Shown: positions 21,659 to 23,870 of the stretch, piece by piece
Numbering within the stretch: position 1 is the first letter of the stretch
Layout of the letters: each line of letters opens with the position of its first letter
Program-made: the position numbers and the translations under genes
Assembly: GCA_023442755.1 (NCBI GenBank)
Contig: JAEZXS010000067.1
Span: 1-23,870 of the forward strand
DNA: 23,870 nucleotides
Direction: 5' to 3'
Source: Pseudomonadota bacterium
GTDB lineage: Bacteria; Desulfobacterota; Syntrophobacteria; Syntrophobacterales; Syntrophobacteraceae
The notes under the pieces: model-generated
What the model was told of the DNA's origin: nothing
The model's database searches: none
The model's input: only the letters and a program-made list of their open reading frames with translations

Positions 21659-23870
21659 ATGAACATAACGGAACTATTCATAAAGCGGCCCGTTATGACC
21701 ACGCTCGTCATGATGGGTATTCTTTTGTTCGGATACACCGGGTACAGTGCGCTTCCCGTAAGCGAACTGCCTAATGTGGACTACCCCACAATCGAAGTAA
21801 CCGGAAACCTGCCCGGCGCAAGCCCGGAAACGATGGCCGCATCGGTTGCCACTCCTCTCGAAAAATCGTTCACCACCATCGCCGGCCTCGATTCCATGAC
21901 CTCGATCAGTGCGCTGGGAGCAACCCGAATTACGCTGGTCTTTTCTCTCGACCGCAACCTCGACGGCGCAGCCCAGGACGTCCAGACGGCCATTGCTACC
22001 GCCCAGCGCCTGCTGCCCCCCGAGATGCCCAATCCTCCTTCCTACAGGAAGGTAAACCCAGCCGATCAGCCCGTACTCTTTCTCGCCCTGAGTTCGCCGA
22101 TCCTGCCCCTGTCCATGGTCGACGAATACGCCCAGACCCTTTTGGCCCAGCGTATTTCCATGGTAAACGGCGTGGCGCAGGTCATGGTTTTCGGGGCGCA
22201 GAAATACGCCGTCCGCGTCCAGGTCAACCCCGACTCGCTCCGCTCCATGGGCATCGGCATCGACGAGATCGAAGACGCCATAGCAAAGGCCAACGTCAAC
22301 CTGCCCACCGGCACCCTGTACGGCAAGGAAAAAGCCTTCACCATTCAGGCTTCCGGCCAGCTTACCCGCGCCGCAGCCTATCAGAAGCTCATTATCGCCT
22401 ATCGCAACGGGTCCCCCGTCCGCATCCAGGACCTGGGGACGGCCGTAGACAGCGTCGAAAACGACAAAGTGGCCGCATGGTACAACACGGCTGCGAGCAA
22501 GACCCGCGCGATCACCCTGGCCGTTCAGAGGCAGCCGGGCACGAACACCGTCGAGGTGGTCGAGACGATCAAGAACCTCCTGCCCTATTTCCGGGCGCAG
22601 ATGCCGGAATCCGTCAACCTCGACATCCTGTACGACCGCTCCGAAACCATACGGGACTCCATTAAGGACGTGAAATTTACGCTCTACCTCAGCATCGCCT
22701 TGGTCGTCCTGGTTATCTTCATCTTCCTGCGCAACGTGTCCGCAACCGTCATCCCGAGCCTCGCCCTCCCCATGTCCATCATGGGCACGTTCGCATTTAT
22801 GTACCTGCTCGGCTTCAGCATCGACAACCTCTCCCTCATGGCCCTGACGCTCTGCGTCGGCTTCGTGGTCGACGACGCGATTGTCATGCTGGAAAACATC
22901 TACCGCCATATCGAGATGGGCAAGGACAAACTCCAGGCGGCCCTGGACGGCTCCAAGGAGATCGGCTTTACCATCCTGTCCATGACCCTGTCCCTGGCGG
23001 CCGTTTTCATACCGCTGCTGTTCATGGGCGGCATCCTCGGCAGGCTTTTCAAGGAATTCGCCGTAACCATCGGCATCGCCATCCTGGTCTCCGGCTTCGT
23101 TTCGCTTTCGCTTTCGCCGATGCTGTGCAGCCGGTTTCTGAAAACCGACTCGGGCATGAAGCACAGCCGGCTGTTCGACTTTTCCGAGCGCGTATTCAAC
23201 GGCATGCTCGGCATCTACAAGTGGACCCTGAGCGCGGTCATCGCACGGCGCCGTGCCACCCTTTTCTTTTCGATACTGCTGATTTTCCTGACGGTTTACC
23301 TCTTCGTCGTCATTCCGAAGGATTTCATCCCGAGCCAGGATAACAGCCTCATCGCAGCCACGACGGAAGCTGTCCAGGGTATCTCCTTCGATGCGATGGT
23401 CCAGCGGCAGTTGACCGCCATGGACATCGTGCGCTCCGACCCCGCCGTCGAGAACATGATGTCGGCTGCCGGCGCAACCGGGTCGAGCCCGACGGGGAAT
23501 TCGGGAAGAATGACGATCCACCTCAAGCCCAGGGAGGAACGCTCGGGGATCACGGAAGTTATCCAGAGGCTGCGAAAGAAGCTGGCCGAAATTCCGGGGA
23601 TGAACATTTACATGCAGAATCCGCCGACCATCCAGATCGGCGGGCGGGTGTCGAAGAGCCAGTACCAGTACACCCTCCAGGGGACGGACACGAACGACCT
23701 GTACCACTGGGCGCCGGTTCTCGAATCGAAGCTCAGCGCCCTTCCCGGGCTCCAGGACGTCACCTCGGACCTCCAGATAAAGAACCCCGAAATAATGCTC
23801 GAAATCGACCGCGACAAGGCCAATTCCGTCGGCGTCTCGGCCGAACAGATCGAACGCGCGCTCTACAATG
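21659..23870 (+). CDS. RND multidrug efflux pump inner-membrane subunit (MdtB/AcrB type), 3'-truncated
   Basis: The first 737 residues of a proton-driven RND pump of about 1,030 residues; the gene runs off the right edge. The N-terminus MNITELFIKRPVMTTLVMMGILLFGYTGYSALPVSELPNVDYPTIEVTGNLPGASPETMA is typical, with ELPNVDYPTI and KVNPADQPVLFLALSS pointing to the MdtB/MdtC branch. The proton-relay pair D405-D406 is visible in CVGFVVDDAIVMLENIYRHIE, with the membrane block at about 335-545. The start ATG at 21659 has no recognisable Shine-Dalgarno, and the 288-bp gap from the adaptor gene is unusually long for this operon. The long antisense open frame across this gene is a codon-bias shadow. Confidence 0.9.
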   Translation, partial: MNITELFIKRPVMTTLVMMGILLFGYTGYSALPVSELPNVDYPTIEVTGNLPGASPETMAASVATPLEKSFTTIAGLDSMTSISALGATRITLVFSLDRNLDGAAQDVQTAIATAQRLLPPEMPNPPSYRKVNPADQPVLFLALSSPILPLSMVDEYAQTLLAQRISMVNGVAQVMVFGAQKYAVRVQVNPDSLRSMGIGIDEIEDAIAKANVNLPTGTLYGKEKAFTIQASGQLTRAAAYQKLIIAYRNGSPVRIQDLGTAVDSVENDKVAAWYNTAASKTRAITLAVQRQPGTNTVEVVETIKNLLPYFRAQMPESVNLDILYDRSETIRDSIKDVKFTLYLSIALVVLVIFIFLRNVSATVIPSLALPMSIMGTFAFMYLLGFSIDNLSLMALTLCVGFVVDDAIVMLENIYRHIEMGKDKLQAALDGSKEIGFTILSMTLSLAAVFIPLLFMGGILGRLFKEFAVTIGIAILVSGFVSLSLSPMLCSRFLKTDSGMKHSRLFDFSERVFNGMLGIYKWTLSAVIARRRATLFFSILLIFLTVYLFVVIPKDFIPSQDNSLIAATTEAVQGISFDAMVQRQLTAMDIVRSDPAVENMMSAAGATGSSPTGNSGRMTIHLKPREERSGITEVIQRLRKKLAEIPGMNIYMQNPPTIQIGGRVSKSQYQYTLQGTDTNDLYHWAPVLESKLSALPGLQDVTSDLQIKNPEIMLEIDRDKANSVGVSAEQIERALYN

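Noticed and set aside
21674..23707. A 677-codon open frame on the minus strand
   Set aside because: It is wholly antisense to a clear RND pump gene. Its protein is His/Asp/Gly/Arg-rich with no family features, as expected from codon bias in GC-rich DNA.

Overview
The window looks like a piece of chromosome from a GC-rich, Gram-negative, probably anaerobic bacterium, most likely a deltaproteobacterium in the broad sense (Desulfobacterota, Syntrophobacter-like). This is inferred from gene content: heptose transferases for LPS inner core, an RND efflux system, a NapH/NapG-like iron-sulfur membrane protein with DUF362, DUF6599 and Tat-exported aldo/keto reductase partners, and REP-like repeats. 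No rRNA, tRNA, transposase, phage gene or CRISPR array was seen.

Layout. (1) 1-7085 is a surface-polysaccharide region. A truncated GT4 glycosyltransferase and a CgeB-like glycosyltransferase lie on the + strand. They converge with a tight minus-strand operon that reads paaK-type CoA ligase, waaF, a second GT9 heptosyltransferase, and two GT2 glycosyltransferases. (2) A divergent intergenic region (7086-7395) carries candidate promoters for both sides. (3) 7396-12440 is a four-gene + strand operon: DUF6599 membrane-anchored protein, Tat-signal DUF362 protein, fused NapH/NapG-like polyferredoxin, and Tat-signal aldo/keto reductase with a C-terminal iron-sulfur motif. Together they look like an uncharacterised extracytoplasmic redox module and are the most interesting part of the window. 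(4) 12571-16399, minus strand: a membrane-fused spermidine-synthase-like protein and a secreted FecR/DUF6600 protein with a Pro/Gln/Arg-rich tail. (5) 16832-18187, +: a D,D-carboxypeptidase of the DacA type with a good promoter and a strong terminator. (6) 18273-19256, minus: a D-2-hydroxyacid dehydrogenase, divergent from a hotdog-fold thioesterase (19446-19874, +). (7) 20222 to the end, +: an RND efflux adaptor lipoprotein and the first 737 residues of an MdtB/AcrB-type pump, split by an unusually long 288-bp gap that holds a repeat element.

Non-coding structure. Three kinds of small repeat are visible. There is a GTGGGAG-headed REP-like pair (12540 and 19906). There is an 18-bp repeat that begins at the stop codons of two unrelated minus-strand genes (14287-14304 and 18256-18273). 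There is also a paired-hairpin element (21427-21497) whose two arms differ by transitions that preserve base pairing, bracketed by 18-bp direct repeats.

All functional calls come from reading motifs by eye; no database search was run.
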